Of a stretch of 64,000 nucleotides of DNA, positions 1-10,248 are shown in pieces. The position numbers and the translations under genes were made by a program. Where the stretch lies: assembly GCA_029747015.1 (NCBI GenBank), contig JAKOGI010001189.1:124001-188000 (forward strand), in the 5' to 3' direction. Every line of letters starts with the position of its first letter. The stretch's first letter is position 1. The notes under the pieces were generated by a model that was not told where the DNA came from, did no database searches, and worked only from the letters and a program-made list of their open reading frames with translations. The stretch comes from Carnegiea gigantea. Its lineage: Eukaryota; Streptophyta; Magnoliopsida; Caryophyllales; Cactaceae.

Positions 1-1646
1 TGCACCCATTCTTGCGCTACCTAGCTTTTCCAATGTCTTTAAGGTAGAGTGTGACGCCTCCGGAGTTGGCATAGGGGTCGTGTTGTCACAAGAGAAGAGG
101 CCCATTGCATATTTTAGTGAAAAGTTGAATGATGCCAAGAGGAAGTACTCTACATATGACAAGGAGTTCTATGCCATTGTGAGGGCACTAGAGCATTGGC
201 GGCATTACTTGGTTGGAGGAGAGTTCATTCTCCACACGGATCACCAAGCTTTGAAGTTCATCCAAGGACAATATAAGCTCAACCCACGACATGCCAAGTG
301 GGTAGAGTTCATGCAATCCTTCCATTTTGTGATCCACCATAAATCCGGCCAAATGAACAAGGGGGCCGATGCACTTTCAAGAAGGTATCTCTTGCTCTCT
401 ACCCTTGAATCCAAGGTACTTGGGTTTGAGGTTGTCAAGGGGATGTACACAAACGATGAAGACTTCAAGGAGGTCTATGCAAAGTGTGCAACCCATCCCC
501 ACGGCCTCTTCCATCTCTTAAAGGGGTTCCTCTTCAAGGGGTCACGACTTTGTATACCCAAGTGCGGGTTTTGAGAATTGCTAATCCAAGAGTTGCATGG
601 TGGTGCTCTAGCCGGCCACTTTGGGGTAGAGAAGACGTGCTCAATGCTCAAGGGGCACTACTATTGGCCAAAAATGGCTAGAGACGTGGAGCATTTCATC
701 AAAAGATGCTCAACTTGCCACATGGCCAAAAGCCATGTCCTTCCCCACGGCCTCTACTCCCCTTTGCCCGTACCACTAGCCCCATGGGAAGATATTAGCT
801 TGGATTTCATCACGGGTTTGCGCGCACACAAAGAGGCAAGGACTCCATCATGGTGGTGGTGGACCGATTCTCCAAAATGGCCCACTTTGTTCCTTGCCAC
901 ACCACTCATGATGCTTCCCACATAGCCAATCTCTACTTCAAAGAGATTGTGAGACTTCATGGCATTCCCAAGAGCATGGTTCGGATAGGGACACTAAGTT
1001 CCTTAGTCACTTTTGGCTCACACTTTGGAGAAAGATGGGGACACTTCTCAAGTTTAGTACCACTTGTCACCCCCAAACCGATGCCCAAACCGAGGTGACT
1101 AACCGGACCTTGGGCACCTTACTTAGGGTGCTTGTGAAGAAGAACATCAAGGCTTGGGATGAACTCCTACCTCATGCGGAGTTCGCGTTCAACCGTGCAC
1201 CAAGCAAAGCCACCCACCTCTCCCCCTTCCAAGTGGTCTATGGGTACAATCCAAGAACACCCTGAGACCTCACTCCCATTCCCACACCTAGCAAGTTTAG
1301 TTGGGAGGCTGAAAAACGAGCCCAAGAGATCAAGGACCTTCATGCTCAAGTCCGGGAAAGGATTGAGAAGGCTAATACCCAAGCCATGCATCAAGCCAAT
1401 AAGCACAAGAAGGAGGTCCAGTTTCAGCCGGGAGACTTAGTGTGGGTCCACTTGCGGAAGGAGAGATTCCCAAGCAAACGCAAGTCCAAAATCATGCCAA
1501 GGTCCGATGGCCCGTTTGAGATATTGGAGAAGGTCGGGCCCAATGCCTACAAAGTCGACCTTCCCAGTGATTATGGGGTATCCGCCACCTTCAATGTGGC
1601 TGATTTGAGCCCATACTATGATGATGATGAGGAGTTACCGAGTTAG
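1..1646 (+). pseudogene. Degenerate pol of element D (RNase H and integrase)
   Basis: The pieces read in order as: end of the RT/RNase H connection and RNase H (1-574; [35 protein letters not shown]), the integrase HHCC zinc finger (about 590-740; HGGALAGHFG and CSTCH), the integrase core (about 790-1265; [29 protein letters not shown]) and the GPY/F C-terminal domain (about 1425-1646; PGDLVWVHLRKERF, ATFNVADLSPY). Breaks seen: CGA to TGA near 572, single-base losses near 820 and 982 (the second destroys the SDRDTKF block), a TGA at about 1263, and TAG at 1644-1646. The last stop falls just before the polypurine tract, and the frame can be followed beyond it into the LTR. Confidence 0.85.
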
Positions 1647-1675
1647 AGGTCAAACTCCAAACAAGCCGGAGAGGA

Positions 1676-2779
1676 TGATGGGGACCATCGTGCCCAAGCT
1701 TCATCCATACATTCAGAAAACCCTCACACCCATTCAACCCCCAAGGAGGCCAAAGAAGTTCATGCCTTTGTCAGAAAACTCATAAACACAGCAGAAGATG
1801 CACTGCCCAGTTCGTCCAGTTTCTGGCCCGATTTTGTGTCGCTGTTGGAGCAAAATATAGAGGGGAAAATTTCCTGCACGCACCACCCCCTTAAAGCTTA
1901 AGATCTTAGCTTTCCAACAAGACCTTTTGCAAGGCATTTGGAGTCCATTTGGTCAGCCAACCAAGCCTAAAACTGAAGACAGTGCACTGCAGGGCGCCAA
2001 TCAGCACAGTCCGAATTAAGGGAATGTTTGGCCCACCAACTCAACTCCATTGTTTCTGAAATTTTGCAGCATGAAAGGGGACATAAATATTTATCAAGTC
2101 AATGGTTCAAATCCCATCCAAAGCACCCCCTTGTGTTGGTATTATCCAGCCAAAAGGACAAGGAAAACACCCTTTTAACCGGTTTGTCTCTAGCCGGTAC
2201 AAGGGGCTGATTTCCCTTGGTTTTTGTTTGCCCACTGGCCTAATGACTCAAATTTGCTGCACTCTAGGACTTTGTAAGCTTGACACCTCATTTGGGAGGC
2301 ATAATAACCCCTAATGAGGTAGATTAAGCTAGGTAGTGAGGTTTCTAACTAGTAGTGGCTGATTAGATGTGTTTCTCTTCCCCATATGTACTTAGCTTTG
2401 TATTTGCTGCCTAGGAAGAGAGGGAGCTCGGCCATGGCTTGTTAAAAGGAAGCTTGGTTCCTTCATTTTGCAACCAACTTGAATGCATAAGCTTGTGAGT
2501 TCTCAAAGAAACTCTCCCCCTCAAAATTCCTAGTCTATATCTTAAGTGTGGCAACTTAAGTTAGGTCCCTTTATCTCAATTAGGTGGTGATTCCTAATTG
2601 ATCTAAGGGGATTGCCCAAGTATCCAACAAGAGTGGCTCCTCTTGGATTATCTCTTGAAGGTGCTTGCTCTATCAATTCTCCTCTTATCTTCTACACTCT
2701 CTCCCTTTCCTCCCTTAGTTTCCTTAGCAAGAACAAGGGTGGAGTAAGCTTGGGTTGTGTTCATTGCAAGCATACATCA
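1676..2779 (+). repeat. Element D 3' LTR (about 1104 bp)
   Basis: It starts TGATGGGG after a purine run (GGAGAGGA) and ends TACATCA. The pol frame re-opens after the stop at 1646 and continues through the tract to about 1900, ending in a segment with FVSLLEQN, which resembles FVTLLQQN in the LTR-encoded tail of elements G and J. The downstream part holds two perfect inverted repeats, at 2541-2560 (7-bp stem, GTGGCA loop) and 2576-2601 (9-bp stem, TGGTGATT loop), described separately. The single copy in the window cannot be compared with its 5' partner. Confidence 0.75.
2541..2601 (+). promoter_or_regulatory. Paired leader hairpins in D LTR
   Basis: The first hairpin is CTTAAGT / GTGGCA / ACTTAAG (2541-2560). 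The second is TCAATTAGG / TGGTGATT / CCTAATTGA (2576-2601), a perfect 9-bp stem. Both loop types recur in the other LTR families of the window with different stem sequences. Location near the LTR 3' end suggests the transcribed R/U5 region. The role is unknown. Confidence 0.55.
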
Positions 2780-3738
2780 GCCCAGCAGGGCCAGAATGTA
2801 CCCGGTTTTGTTCTTTTTGTTTCTTATGATATATTTTGGTTTAAGTCTTGTATTTTTCCATATTTTGGGTCCCCACGATGTTAGCTACGTGTTCCAAGTG
2901 ATAAAAGCAAGTTAAGTCAAGTGGAAGATGAAGAACCAGGTCAATCTTCCAAACCGCATAGACTGAGACCCGGTTCAGACCAGCCTGGCCATTTTGATAT
3001 TTTCATCGGGTAAATGAACTCCAAATTGAGTAATTCCACTTGAAGCTGTTGGAAGGCTTCTCAAGATTTCCAACCATGTGTGGCAAGACACGTTATGACC
3101 ACGTTTTCCCAGGGAAACATGGCCTGCGATCAGACCCTGCATTCTACCAGCACAACCCGGTTTACAGCAGCAGCTAGTTTTCCTTCTCAAGGGGGTTTCC
3201 TTTGGCTTGGTTACTTCCAATGCTGAGTGGCACACGTCCCTAGCTGTCTAGAAGCTCAATACTCAGCTGGAAAAGGAGTTCCTCTTTAAAAGAGCAACCA
3301 ATAGAAGGCAAAGGCAGCAAAATATGTTCTTGAATCCTATTGGCTAGCCGTAAAGTGCTCCCTACAAGTTGCTGCCTTCTTTGTTTATTTTTGCTAAGCT
3401 ACTTGTATTAGGTTTAATTAAGCATGGTTATGTTGTCAACATCTTGTATTAGCTTTGTTTAATGTTTTAAAAGTAATTTAATTAAGTTAAAGATAGGTTA
3501 GAGCGCGGTTAGCACTAACCGTGTAGATCAAGCTTGGTTAATACCTTTCCTCACTAGGAGGGAAAGGTGAGGTATGCGCTTGCTTGAGTGGCTGCTTGCT
3601 AGATTGTTTTATTTAAGGAACACACGGCCACTTTGTATGACATATATCAGAATTGAATCAAAAACCCCTTTGAGAGCTTTATGCTTTCGTGCCTTAGTGC
3701 AGCCAAATACTAAACTTGCATATCCTTGACTAGGCCGA

Positions 3739-3849
3739 TTAAGGTGGTGATCAAGTGTAGTCTTAAACTTGATTAAGTGATGATATCTGTATCTTAATCA
3801 TAGTTTAAGGGCTCTAAACTTGAGTTTGGTGGTGTTTCTGTATCCAAAC
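3739..3849 (+). promoter_or_regulatory. Triple TGGTG-loop hairpins in C LTR0
   Basis: Three successive inverted repeats. (1) TTAAG/CTTAA at 3739-3766. (2) TGATTAAG/CTTAATCA at 3770-3800, 8 bp, loop TGATGATATCTGTAT (TGGTG... in the other copies). (3) GTTTGG/CCAAAC at 3824-3849, loop TGGTGTTTCTGTAT. A near-palindrome around AAGGG(C/T)CCTAAA separates the second and third. The same arrangement recurs in every family C LTR. Confidence 0.6.
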
Positions 3850-4111
3850 ATTGAGTTTAGAACTATCCATCTACCTTGGCAATCTTCAAGTATTAAAGAG
3901 AATTAAGGATAGTTTGCTAGCTTAATCTTGAGTTAGTAAATCTTATCTTTGATTCCCTTCCACTTTCTCCCAAACACAAGCCATTCACATATCCATTCTC
4001 ATGCTTATTCAAGGCTTAGACTACCTCTAATAGTCTAGCTTCCATCACAAACTCCAAAGCAAACTCAACCGTGCAAAGTAAGAAAACATGGCACCACGAA
4101 CCAGCAAAGTG

Positions 4112-4146
4112 GCACGGCCTGCCCGTGCCTAAGAGCATGACCGTGC
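4112..4146 (+). promoter_or_regulatory. 35-nt GCACGG hairpin plus inverted-repeat unit, C LTR0
   Basis: Hairpin GCACGG-CCTGC-CCGTGC at 4112-4128, 6-nt spacer, then GCATGACCGTGC at 4135-4146 (a one-base variant of GCACG-NN-CGTGC). Equivalent hairpins lie at 35374-35390 (loop side mutated), 38984-39000 (stem base mutated), 49982-49998 and 53585-53601. It is about 330 nt upstream of the primer site, so it is probably in the RNA leader. Confidence 0.6.
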
Positions 4147-4447
4147 CACCCTCAAGCCGTGTATAATTCATTGTTTTGAGTTGCGTTTTTGAAGCGTTTA
4201 GCTTGGGTTCCTTCTATCCTTCGTACATACATCATAATCCCTTGAAGATACATCAAGTTCTCTTTTGATTCTCACTTAGAATCACTTGATTCTAAGTTTC
4301 ATTCCTCCCTCACGTGTTTGTTGCCTCACAACCAACATATTGCGTGCCATTTTCATTTGGTTTCCCTTGATTGTATGCTCTCTTGGTTTGTAAGCTTTCA
4401 CTCTTAATTTGAGTTTTAGCTTGGACCCTCAGGATACACATCATATT

Positions 4448-4459
4448 TGGTATCAGAGC
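4448..4459 (+). other. Primer binding site, family C unit 1
   Basis: TGGTATCAGAGC lies 4 nt after the LTR end and is complementary to the 3' end of plant initiator tRNA-Met. Family C sites further along the array are 35710-35721 (one C to T change), 39320-39331 (last base G), 50318-50329 (last base T) and 53921-53932 (intact). Confidence 0.85.
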
Positions 4460-4532
4460 AAGTTCAGATCCTTGCCTGAATCCCGCTCTCCCAAATTAAA
4501 TCCAAACACAAAACCTGAAACTTTGTTCAAGC

Positions 4533-6067
4533 ATGGCTTCAACAAGCATGACCTTGGAGGAAAGGTTCAAAGCTTTAATGAAGCAAACCGAGTTTTTGGT
4601 TAGCAAAAGTAGAGAGGACTCAAAAAGGAATCAAGAAATTCAAGCTCAAATTGAATACCTCCAAAAACAGCTTGGTGCATATTTGAAACAAAAGCAACAA
4701 GCTAATGAAGGACCATTCCAATCCGATTCCGGAAGACAAGAACAAGTGTTTAGCCATACTCTTGATTCATCCAATGAAGATGAACCATTGAGAATGACTA
4801 AACAAGACTCACGAAATCAAGCTAGTGCAAATGATTTCAAAGTTGAAATTCCAGAATTTGAAGGCAAGCTTGATCCTGAAGATTTTTTGGATCGGTTACA
4901 CACAGTTGAAAGAGTCTTTGAGTACAAGGACATCCCAGAAGACAAGAAGGTGAAGCTGATTGCTTTAAGGCTTCGAAAGTATGCTTCTCTTTGGTGGACT
5001 AACTTGTGTGCCTAAAGAGTAAGAGAAAGGAGGTCCAAAATTAGAACTTGGGAGAAGATGAAATCAAAGCTCAAGGCTAGATTTCTTCCTTCTACCTATA
5101 TTCAAGATTGCTACTCTCAACTCCACCATTTGAGCCAAGGTAATCTGAGTGTAGAAGAATACACTCGTGAATTTGAAAAGCTTGTGATTAAGTGTGATAT
5201 TCAAGAGCCAAAAGAACAAACAATTGTTAGATACTTGGGAGGTCTTGATCCTAGGTATGCTAATATTGTTGATTTGCAAGCTTACACTTCTTTTGATGAA
5301 GTATGTGTGCTAGCTCACAAGGTTGAGCAGCAAAAGAAGAGCAAACCGCCCTCACGGCATGAAATCCCAAATCCCTCACCACATGAACAAACCTTAAACA
5401 AAGGGAGTTCATCTTATGCCCCTAAACCCACGGCATCCCTTTCCCCTACTCCACAAAAAAACCAAACTCCACAAAAGGCCAACCCCCACAACTCACACCA
5501 AAACCCCTTCCTAAAAACATCCCAAAGTGTTTTAAGTGCCAAGGCTTTGGTCACTTAGCATTAAATTGTACAAACCGAAGGTATGTTACCTTGACTGAAT
5601 GGAAGGCAACTGAGGTGGTCGAAATAGAAGAGGAAAAGAAAGAGGATGAAGAAGATGATCTTGAGGAGATAGAGATTCAGGGGGATGAAGGTGAAATGCT
5701 CACCTTAGACACTTACCACCCACCAAAAGGCAAAGGGAATCAAAGTACTCTTTTCATGACCTTTGGTGAACCATCAACCTTTTCCCCCACTCCATCCACA
5801 CCCCAAGCACTCAAACAAACCTTCTGTCAATTCAATTTAGAATCATTCCTTACAGCTCCTAATTTTGAATTAAGAGCAAATGAGAAAGTGGTTCAAAGTA
5901 TGTTCAAGAAGTCCCCTATGACCAACACTCAAATTAGCAAAGGGAATGAGGAGGAAAGAGTCTCTACGTTCAAAGGATACTTGTTTGATTGGCTGATTCT
6001 ATTCCAGGCAAAACTGAAGCAAGAAGGTAATTACCTAACCAGATTTGAGGTCAAATCTTTTTTTTAA
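4533..6067 (+). pseudogene. Family C gag, copy 1 (broken)
   Basis: The same Gag as copy 3 at 39405-40942. The ATG at 4533 opens MASTSMTLEERF. The frame is cut by TAA at 5013-5015 (AAA to TAA, in the capsid region after WWTNLCA) and by a one-base deletion near 5470 in the proline-rich linker, so the zinc knuckle (about 5529-5570) is out of frame with the start. The distal part (5591-6067) is open and ends in TAA directly before the polypurine tract. Copy 4 has exactly the same linker deletion. Confidence 0.85.
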
Positions 6068-6078
6068 CAAGGGGAGAA

Positions 6079-6708
6079 TGATGCATATCCCTCCATGCCC
6101 CTTGATTAAAAAAAAGGAAGCAAATCAATTAGGTAATCTTATTATGCTGGTTTAAGGATAAATAACTCATCCAAGTTTTGTTTAAGCATTGAAACTATAG
6201 GGCAAGGGTTAATTCCAGCAGCTAACTTGTTTTTGTGTGCTTAATTACTCAACCATCCTTAAGGTTTAAGGCTAATAATTTTCATTGGGATTGAAGTTTA
6301 GGAAGTCAGCTTTGCAGTAAATTAAGTTTCATCCAATTTGGACTTCATTTACCCATTCAAATTAGCAAATAAACCCAAGGTGTCAAAACTGCCCAGCAGG
6401 GCCATAATGTACCCGGTTTTGTTCTTTTTATTTCTTATGATATATTTTGGTTTAAGTCTTGTATTTTTCCATATTTTGGGTCCCCAAGATGTTAGCTACG
6501 TGTTCCAAGTGATAAAAGCAAGTTAAGTCAAGTGGAAGATGAAGAACCAGGTCAATCTTCCAAACCGCATAGACTGAGACCCCGTTCAGACCAGCCTGGC
6601 CATTTTGATATTTTCATCAGGCAAATGAACTCCAAATTGAGTAATTCCACTTGGAGCTATTAGAGGACTTCTCAAGATTTCCAACCATGTGTGGCAAGAC
6701 AAGTTATG
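6079..6708 (+). repeat. Family C LTR1, 5' part
   Basis: It follows the tract AAGGGGAGAA and starts TGATGCATATCCC. The LTR is interrupted at 6708/6709 by element F, duplicating TTATG (6704-6708 and 34355-34359), and continues at 34360. Removing the insertion gives an LTR of about 1976 bp. It contains the D target sequence in uninterrupted form near 6389. I see no gene in it. Confidence 0.9.
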
Positions 6709-6729
6709 TGATGTAAGTCTCAAGGGAAT
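6709..6729 (-). repeat. Element F 3' LTR, terminal fragment
   Basis: Twenty-one bases starting TGATGTAAGTC (plus strand) match the start of the F 5' LTR at 32811. The fragment is cut off by element G and ends with the left copy of the G target duplication, GGAAT (6725-6729). The LTR resumes at 11548. Confidence 0.9.
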
Positions 6730-8031
6730 TGATGTGCATGAGAGTCCAAAGTGACCAAATTCAAAGAATAAGGGTAGGATGTGGGGGTGATGAAGGAGTG
6801 AAGGTAAAGGTGAAGGGAGGATAAATCAAGACTTTGATTTGAGATAATCCCACTTGGGAGCCACGCAAGCCTTAGTCTTGGGCTATTCTTTTTACCCAAT
6901 CTAGGATATAGAAGATTCACCACCTAGGAGAGCAAAAAGAACCTAGTGCACCACTTAAGATAGCCAACCTTAAGATATAGAACTAGGATTTCAAGCAAGC
7001 ACACTAGAGAACACTCAAAGGCTTAGTATTACTTTGACATTGGAGTACAAGCTGATGATCCCTCAACCCACACGCCTAGCCCCTTTTATAGTAGAGAACA
7101 ACACAAATGAAAGGGCATAAGTTACAAGAAATAAACATAGGGCACACCAAAGGACACATTAATGTGTCGGTTACAAATAATCAAGGGGGAAGGGGAAAAG
7201 ATGAGTTCCTTGAGATGCCACAACTCCTTGGCTGCATAAATTACATTAACCCCCTGGTATAAGAAGGGTCTCACGTCCAAATGCAGCTGAAAAGGTTCAT
7301 GACCCGAATGGGAACACCAAACATCCTCCTTCTTTAATGCACTCACACCCTTGCAGCAGCTCTGACTTTGGACGGCCATATCTCGCGATTTACGGGGCCC
7401 AATTGCATGATTTTGGGCTTGTTGGAAAGCCCTGGATGTGTAGTTTCCAGGAAGCACAAGTGTGCCCAATTTGGACCATCTGTTTGAAACTTATGGCCCA
7501 AATAATGAAGACTGCTCAGACTGGCCTGCATTTCAGTACTTTATTTTGTGGGCTGAAGTTGACCAACCAAATGGACTCCAAATAATGCGTGGTTGGTCTT
7601 GTTAGAAAGCTCTTTTCTTAGGCTAGATTAATGTAAGGACTACCATAATTTTGGCCCATTACATTTTGCTGTAAAAGAGTAACAAAAACCAGGTGTGTTG
7701 AGGATGAACTAGGCGTGAGTTCTTCCGGCATTGTCACGATTTTCTGCATAGTATAGAAAATTCTTTGGCCTCTTTGAGCTTTCTCAGATCTTCCTTGAGC
7801 TGAGTAGGAGAGTGAAAAAGCATGGAGCATGATGCTCTTGATCCCCATTTGGGAAACCCCTTGGAATAAGGCACTTTGAAGTTCAAAACAAACTCCACAA
7901 AGTGTCTTGTGTCATGGAACTCAAATAATGGGACTAAAGACAAGTGTCCCCATGTATGATCTTGTTTGGCCTTTTCCTCCCTTGAAGTTGAGCTTGAGGA
8001 ATAAAAATGATGCATATGGAAATATGCATCA
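6730..8031 (-). repeat. Element G 3' LTR (1302 bp)
   Basis: On the minus strand it starts TGATGCATAT-TTCC-ATATGCATCA, a 10-bp inverted repeat with a 4-nt spacer placed exactly at the LTR edge, and ends CATGCACATCA (one base different from the 5' LTR end). The protease frame runs through its first 300 bp. The TATA box is at 7081-7090 and a TGGTG-loop inverted repeat at 6901-6927 (stem CTAGG/CCTAG). Confidence 0.88.
7081..7090 (-). promoter_or_regulatory. TATA box, G 3' LTR
   Basis: TATAAAAGGG on the minus strand, in good context for an LTR promoter. The same box is at about 10601-10610 in the G 5' LTR and 60283-60292 in element J. Confidence 0.6.
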
Positions 8032-9159
8032 TACTCCCCGAGTTCTTTGGAGTTTGTCCTCAAACTCAAAAGGTCTTCGCTCTTCTCGTAAAAGGGGTCA
8101 ATCTTGTGAAATGTGGTTCTTTGTGGGGAAAGGCCATAGGACATCTTTGGAGGGAGAGCAAGGACATGGGCTGGATAAAAGGGGAAGAGGGGAAGGTCAA
8201 TTTTGTGCTGGATGGATCTTGGTGGAAGGAGACCGTGGGGGATTTCTTGTGGGAACACATGATGGAAGGATTGTAGGAGGGGAGTGAGTAGGGGGTGTGA
8301 GTGGGTAGAGGGCTCCGGCATGGTTTGCATAAGTATCAAGTCCTTAAAGGGTTCAAACTCATGGTGTTGGGACTTGAGAAGGATGGTGAGAAAGACATCC
8401 GTATGAGGGTTGTCTTTGGGTTTTGGAGAGTGGGTGGGCTTGAGAGGGGTCAAGGTGATTTTCTTTTGGTCTTTGTGGAAGGTATAAGTGTTCATCCAGC
8501 CATCATGGATGACACTTCTATCAAATAACCAAGGTCTTCCCAAAAGGATGTGACAAGCATCCATGGGAACTATATCACACCATAGCTCATCTTTGTAGTT
8601 TTTACCAATGGAGAGAGAGACGAGGCATCGGGGAGAAATTTGCACACCTTTTCCTTGGTTTAGCCATTGGATAGTGTAAGGCTTAGGATGGGGTGTGGCT
8701 TTGAGCTTGAGCTTGTCTACCATGGTCTTGGAGGCAACATTAGCACAACTACCTGCATCTATAATAAGTGAGCATACCTTCCCTTCAACGGTGCACCTTG
8801 TATGGAAAATGGCTTCTCTTTGTTCCAAGTTGTCTTGGGTGGCAAAACCACTTAAGGCTCTTCTAATGACCAACAATTCTCCTTCATCGGGGCCTTCTTT
8901 AACTTCTTCCACATTTTCCACCAAGCAATCTTCTCCTTCTTCTTCTTCATGTGGCTCCTCAAAGGAAGCTTGGTACTCGGCAAGGGACACTATTCTTTTG
9001 TTAGGACATTCAGATGCAACATGTCCTAAGTTTTGGCATCGAAAGCACCGGATTTTGTCCTTAGGCTTCGAAGGTACCTTTGTAGAGGGTATAGAGGTGG
9101 CAGGAGGGGTGCTTTTGGGTTGTGAGGGGTTTTGGGGTTTGGGAGGAAAGTAGGAAGGC
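7734..9159 (-). CDS. Element G zinc knuckle, protease and LTR-encoded tail
   Basis: The frame is open from 9159 to a stop at 7734. It begins with the end of Gag including a CCHC knuckle (CFRCQNLGHVASEC, about 9010-9050), an acidic stretch, then the retroviral-type protease (CSLIIDAGSCANVAS, about 8735-8780; DAG in place of the DGG of element H) and the domain after it (LLGRPWLFDR). After IQHKIDL, where RT should start, it passes into a short linker (FHKIDPFYEKSEDLLSLRTN), crosses the polypurine tract and continues about 100 codons into the LTR (from DAYFHMHHF). A base lost near 7735 removes the final FVTLLQQN segment still present in the other G LTR and in J. The RT-RNase H-integrase deletion leaves the frame open, which may be chance or selection. 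Confidence 0.8.
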
Positions 9160-9161
9160 TT

Positions 9162-9962
9162 TTAAGTGGGGAATGGCCGAGGAGTGGGTCTAGAAATGGG
9201 GCTCTTTCCTTTAGACTTCTTTTGTTGCTCTACTTTGTAAGCAAGAGAACTGAAGTCCTCTAAGGAAGCGTATGGATGCAATTCAACTACATGAGTAATA
9301 GACTCGTCCAAGCCACTTAGGTACCTTACCATTGCTTGGGCATCATCTTCTCTCAAGTCACATTTGAGTAGAAGTTGTTCAAACTCCCGGGTATACTCTT
9401 CAACACTCTTGGAACCTTACTTTAGGTGATGGAGCTTGAAGTAGTTGTCTTGAATATAATGTGAAGGGAGGAACTTGGACTTGAGTTTTTCTTTTATCTT
9501 AGCCCATGTTCGAATCTTCCCTTTCCTATTTCTTACTCGTTTGGCCACAAGGTTTGCCCACCAAATAGATGCATACTTTCGGAGTTTGAGGGCAACGATT
9601 TTTACCTTCCTATCTTCAGCCACGTCTTTGTACTCAAAGACTCGTTCAACGGTTTGCAACCAATCTAGGAAGTGATTTGGGTCGAGTTGGCCTTCGAATT
9701 CTGGGATGTCAACTCTGAAATCGCCAAGACTGCTCTCTTGTCTTCTTTGGTATCTTCTTGGAAAATCCCCTTCATAACTAGAGTTAGCATGGTAACTCTT
9801 TTCTTCCCTTTCGGACTCATCTGAATCCACATGAGTACGTGAGCGAGAGGGGCTTTGATTCCATCTTCTTTTCTCTTCCTTGAGTTGGCCAAGTTGAGTT
9901 TGGAGGTACTTGACTTGGGCTTCCAACTCGTCAACTCGATCTTGGGACTTTCTTGAAGACAT
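9162..9962 (-). pseudogene. Element G gag (two nonsense mutations)
   Basis: Start MSSRKSQDRVDEL at 9962, with a heptad-like coiled-coil segment (VDELEAQVKYLQTQLGQL), then the retrotransposon Gag capsid domain (FRVDIPEFEGQLDPNHFLDW, LRKYASIWWANL, FLPSHYIQDNYFKLHHL). CAA to TAA at 9414-9416 cuts it; J has CAA there. A second CAA to TAA sits near 9160. Both changes are C to T on the coding strand. Without them the frame joins the zinc knuckle and protease downstream, so Gag and protease were one polyprotein. Confidence 0.85.
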
Positions 9963-10013
9963 TGGGAATGTGTTTAGGCTAGAAATAGGCTGTTTTGGAG
10001 AAGAGGAGGGAGG

Positions 10014-10120
10014 GCACGATCGTGCAATGGGGCACTCGGGAACCGTGCTTGAGTGCTGCTTTGAAAATACTGAAAATCAAGGGTGGCACGGTCGTGCTAG
10101 GAAGCACGGTGTAGCCGTGC
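10014..10120 (-). promoter_or_regulatory. Two 35-nt GCACGG units, element G leader
   Basis: Unit one: hairpin GCACGG-TGTAG-CCGTGC (plus-strand reading) at 10104-10120 and inverted repeat GCACGGTCGTGC at 10086-10097, 6-nt spacer. Unit two: 10032-10048 (stem with two mismatches) and GCACGATCGTGC at 10014-10025. The units repeat every 72 bp, between primer site and gag. Confidence 0.6.
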
Positions 10121-10233
10121 CAAATTGCTGCCCGCGGATGCTTGGTTTTGGCACGGTTTTGCTGGTTTGTGTTGTTTTTGTGTTTTGGCTTTTGGGATGT
10201 ATTTGGCTGGGTTCTTGGTCACTTGACAACCTT

Positions 10234-10246
10234 GGCTCTGATACCA
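10234..10246 (-). other. Primer binding site, element G
   Basis: TGGTATCAGAGCC on the minus strand, 2 nt after the 5' LTR end. Initiator tRNA-Met type. Confidence 0.88.
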
Positions 10247-10248
10247 AA

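Larger units (their letters stand above)
1..2779 (+). mobile_element. Element D: 3' half of a Ty3/gypsy chromovirus, inserted in family C LTR0
   Basis: Only the RNase H to 3' LTR part lies in the window; the rest is to the left. The element ends at 2779 in TACATCA, and the next base starts the middle of a family C LTR (GCCCAGCAGGGCC, found uninterrupted in LTR1 near 6389). D therefore inserted into that LTR, and GCCCA at 2780-2784 is the expected right copy of a 5-bp target duplication whose left copy is outside the window. The pol is heavily mutated, so this is an old, immobile copy. Confidence 0.85.
2780..4443 (+). repeat. Family C LTR0, 3' part
   Basis: It begins inside the LTR because element D interrupts it, and ends GGATACACATCA directly before a primer site. 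It contains the triple leader hairpins at 3739-3849 and the 35-nt GCACGG unit at 4112-4146. I see no protein-coding stretch in it. Other complete family C LTRs start TGATGCATATCCC and end GGGATACACATCA, giving an imperfect terminal inverted repeat of about 13 bp. Confidence 0.85.

Noticed and set aside
8695..9153. Long open frames antisense to G gag-protease (and 61899-62288 opposite J)
   Set aside because: Low-complexity serine-rich translations with no domain. They mirror the protease frame on the other strand in both copies and are shadows.
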